From assembly GCA_964539515.1 (NCBI GenBank), contig CAZIJO010000169.1, forward strand, positions 1 through 13,476: DNA of 13,476 nt, given 5' to 3'. The DNA comes from JADLHS01 sp964539515. GTDB lineage: Bacteria; Verrucomicrobiota; Verrucomicrobiia; Limisphaerales; JADLHS01. The notes beneath the pieces are model-generated. The model searched no databases. It had not been told where the DNA came from and saw nothing but the letters and a program-made list of their open reading frames with translations. This document shows positions 13,396-13,476 of this stretch, one piece after another. The first letter of the stretch is position 1, and every line of letters begins with the position of its first letter. The position numbers and the translations under genes were made by a program.

Positions 13396-13476
13396 GCCTT
13401 TTCTGGCGGAAAACCGGTGCGCGGGTGCATCTTGGCACTGTCCTTAGTTTGCCGCCCAAAGTTCGTCCCAGTGACG

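Noticed and set aside
13396..13476. Possible 3' end of another minus-strand gene (HWDELWAAN then stop at 13444-13446)
   Set aside because: Only 11 codons are visible before the window edge, and the plus strand is equally open. There is too little to support a feature.

Overview
The window looks like a GC-rich chromosome from the Verrucomicrobiota (probably a Pedosphaera/Limisphaera-type lineage). I infer this from the protein flavours and gene company, not from a marker gene: the omega subunit, the L28 variant, the secretion-type operon and promoters of the form TTGnnn-N16-TAnnCT. It is a draft assembly, with one run of 10 Ns (2100-2109) inside a gene. No rRNA, tRNA, CRISPR array or insertion sequence was seen.

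Left part (1-3900): the 3' portion of cysN (sulfate-activating GTPase, cut by the window edge) converges on a metallo-beta-lactamase-fold nuclease gene on the minus strand. That gene is split by the N gap. A TPR-repeat protein gene follows, divergent from it. Middle part (3908-5752): a class II short-chain isoprenyl diphosphate synthase gene (ispA-like, minus strand) carries a degenerate 7-bp tandem repeat inside its coding sequence. It is divergent from rpoZ (RNA polymerase omega), which is followed by a strong hairpin and smpB (tmRNA-binding protein).

Right part (5899-12993): a tightly packed five-gene operon on the plus strand builds the core of a type IV pilus / type II secretion-like machine. 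It encodes a lipoprotein secretin, a PilM-PilN (GspL-like) fusion, a PilO/GspM-like protein, a PilP/GspC-like protein with an 11-proline run, and a GspE/PilB ATPase. Spacings are 4 bp, a 1-bp overlap, 19 bp and a 4-bp overlap. The gene order is Q-(MN)-O-P-B rather than the textbook pilMNOPQ. The products would form an outer-membrane pore, an inner-membrane alignment platform and a cytoplasmic motor. The platform protein PilC/GspF, the (pseudo)pilins and the prepilin peptidase are not in the window. The operon ends at a hairpin shared with the convergent rpmB (ribosomal protein L28), whose promoter is also visible.

The most notable points are several candidate promoters whose predicted start sites fall on or within about 3 nt of the start codon (possible leaderless mRNAs), the repeat-derived N-terminus of the isoprenyl synthase, the PilM-PilN fusion with its rearranged order, and a hairpin ending 9 nt before the smpB start codon.
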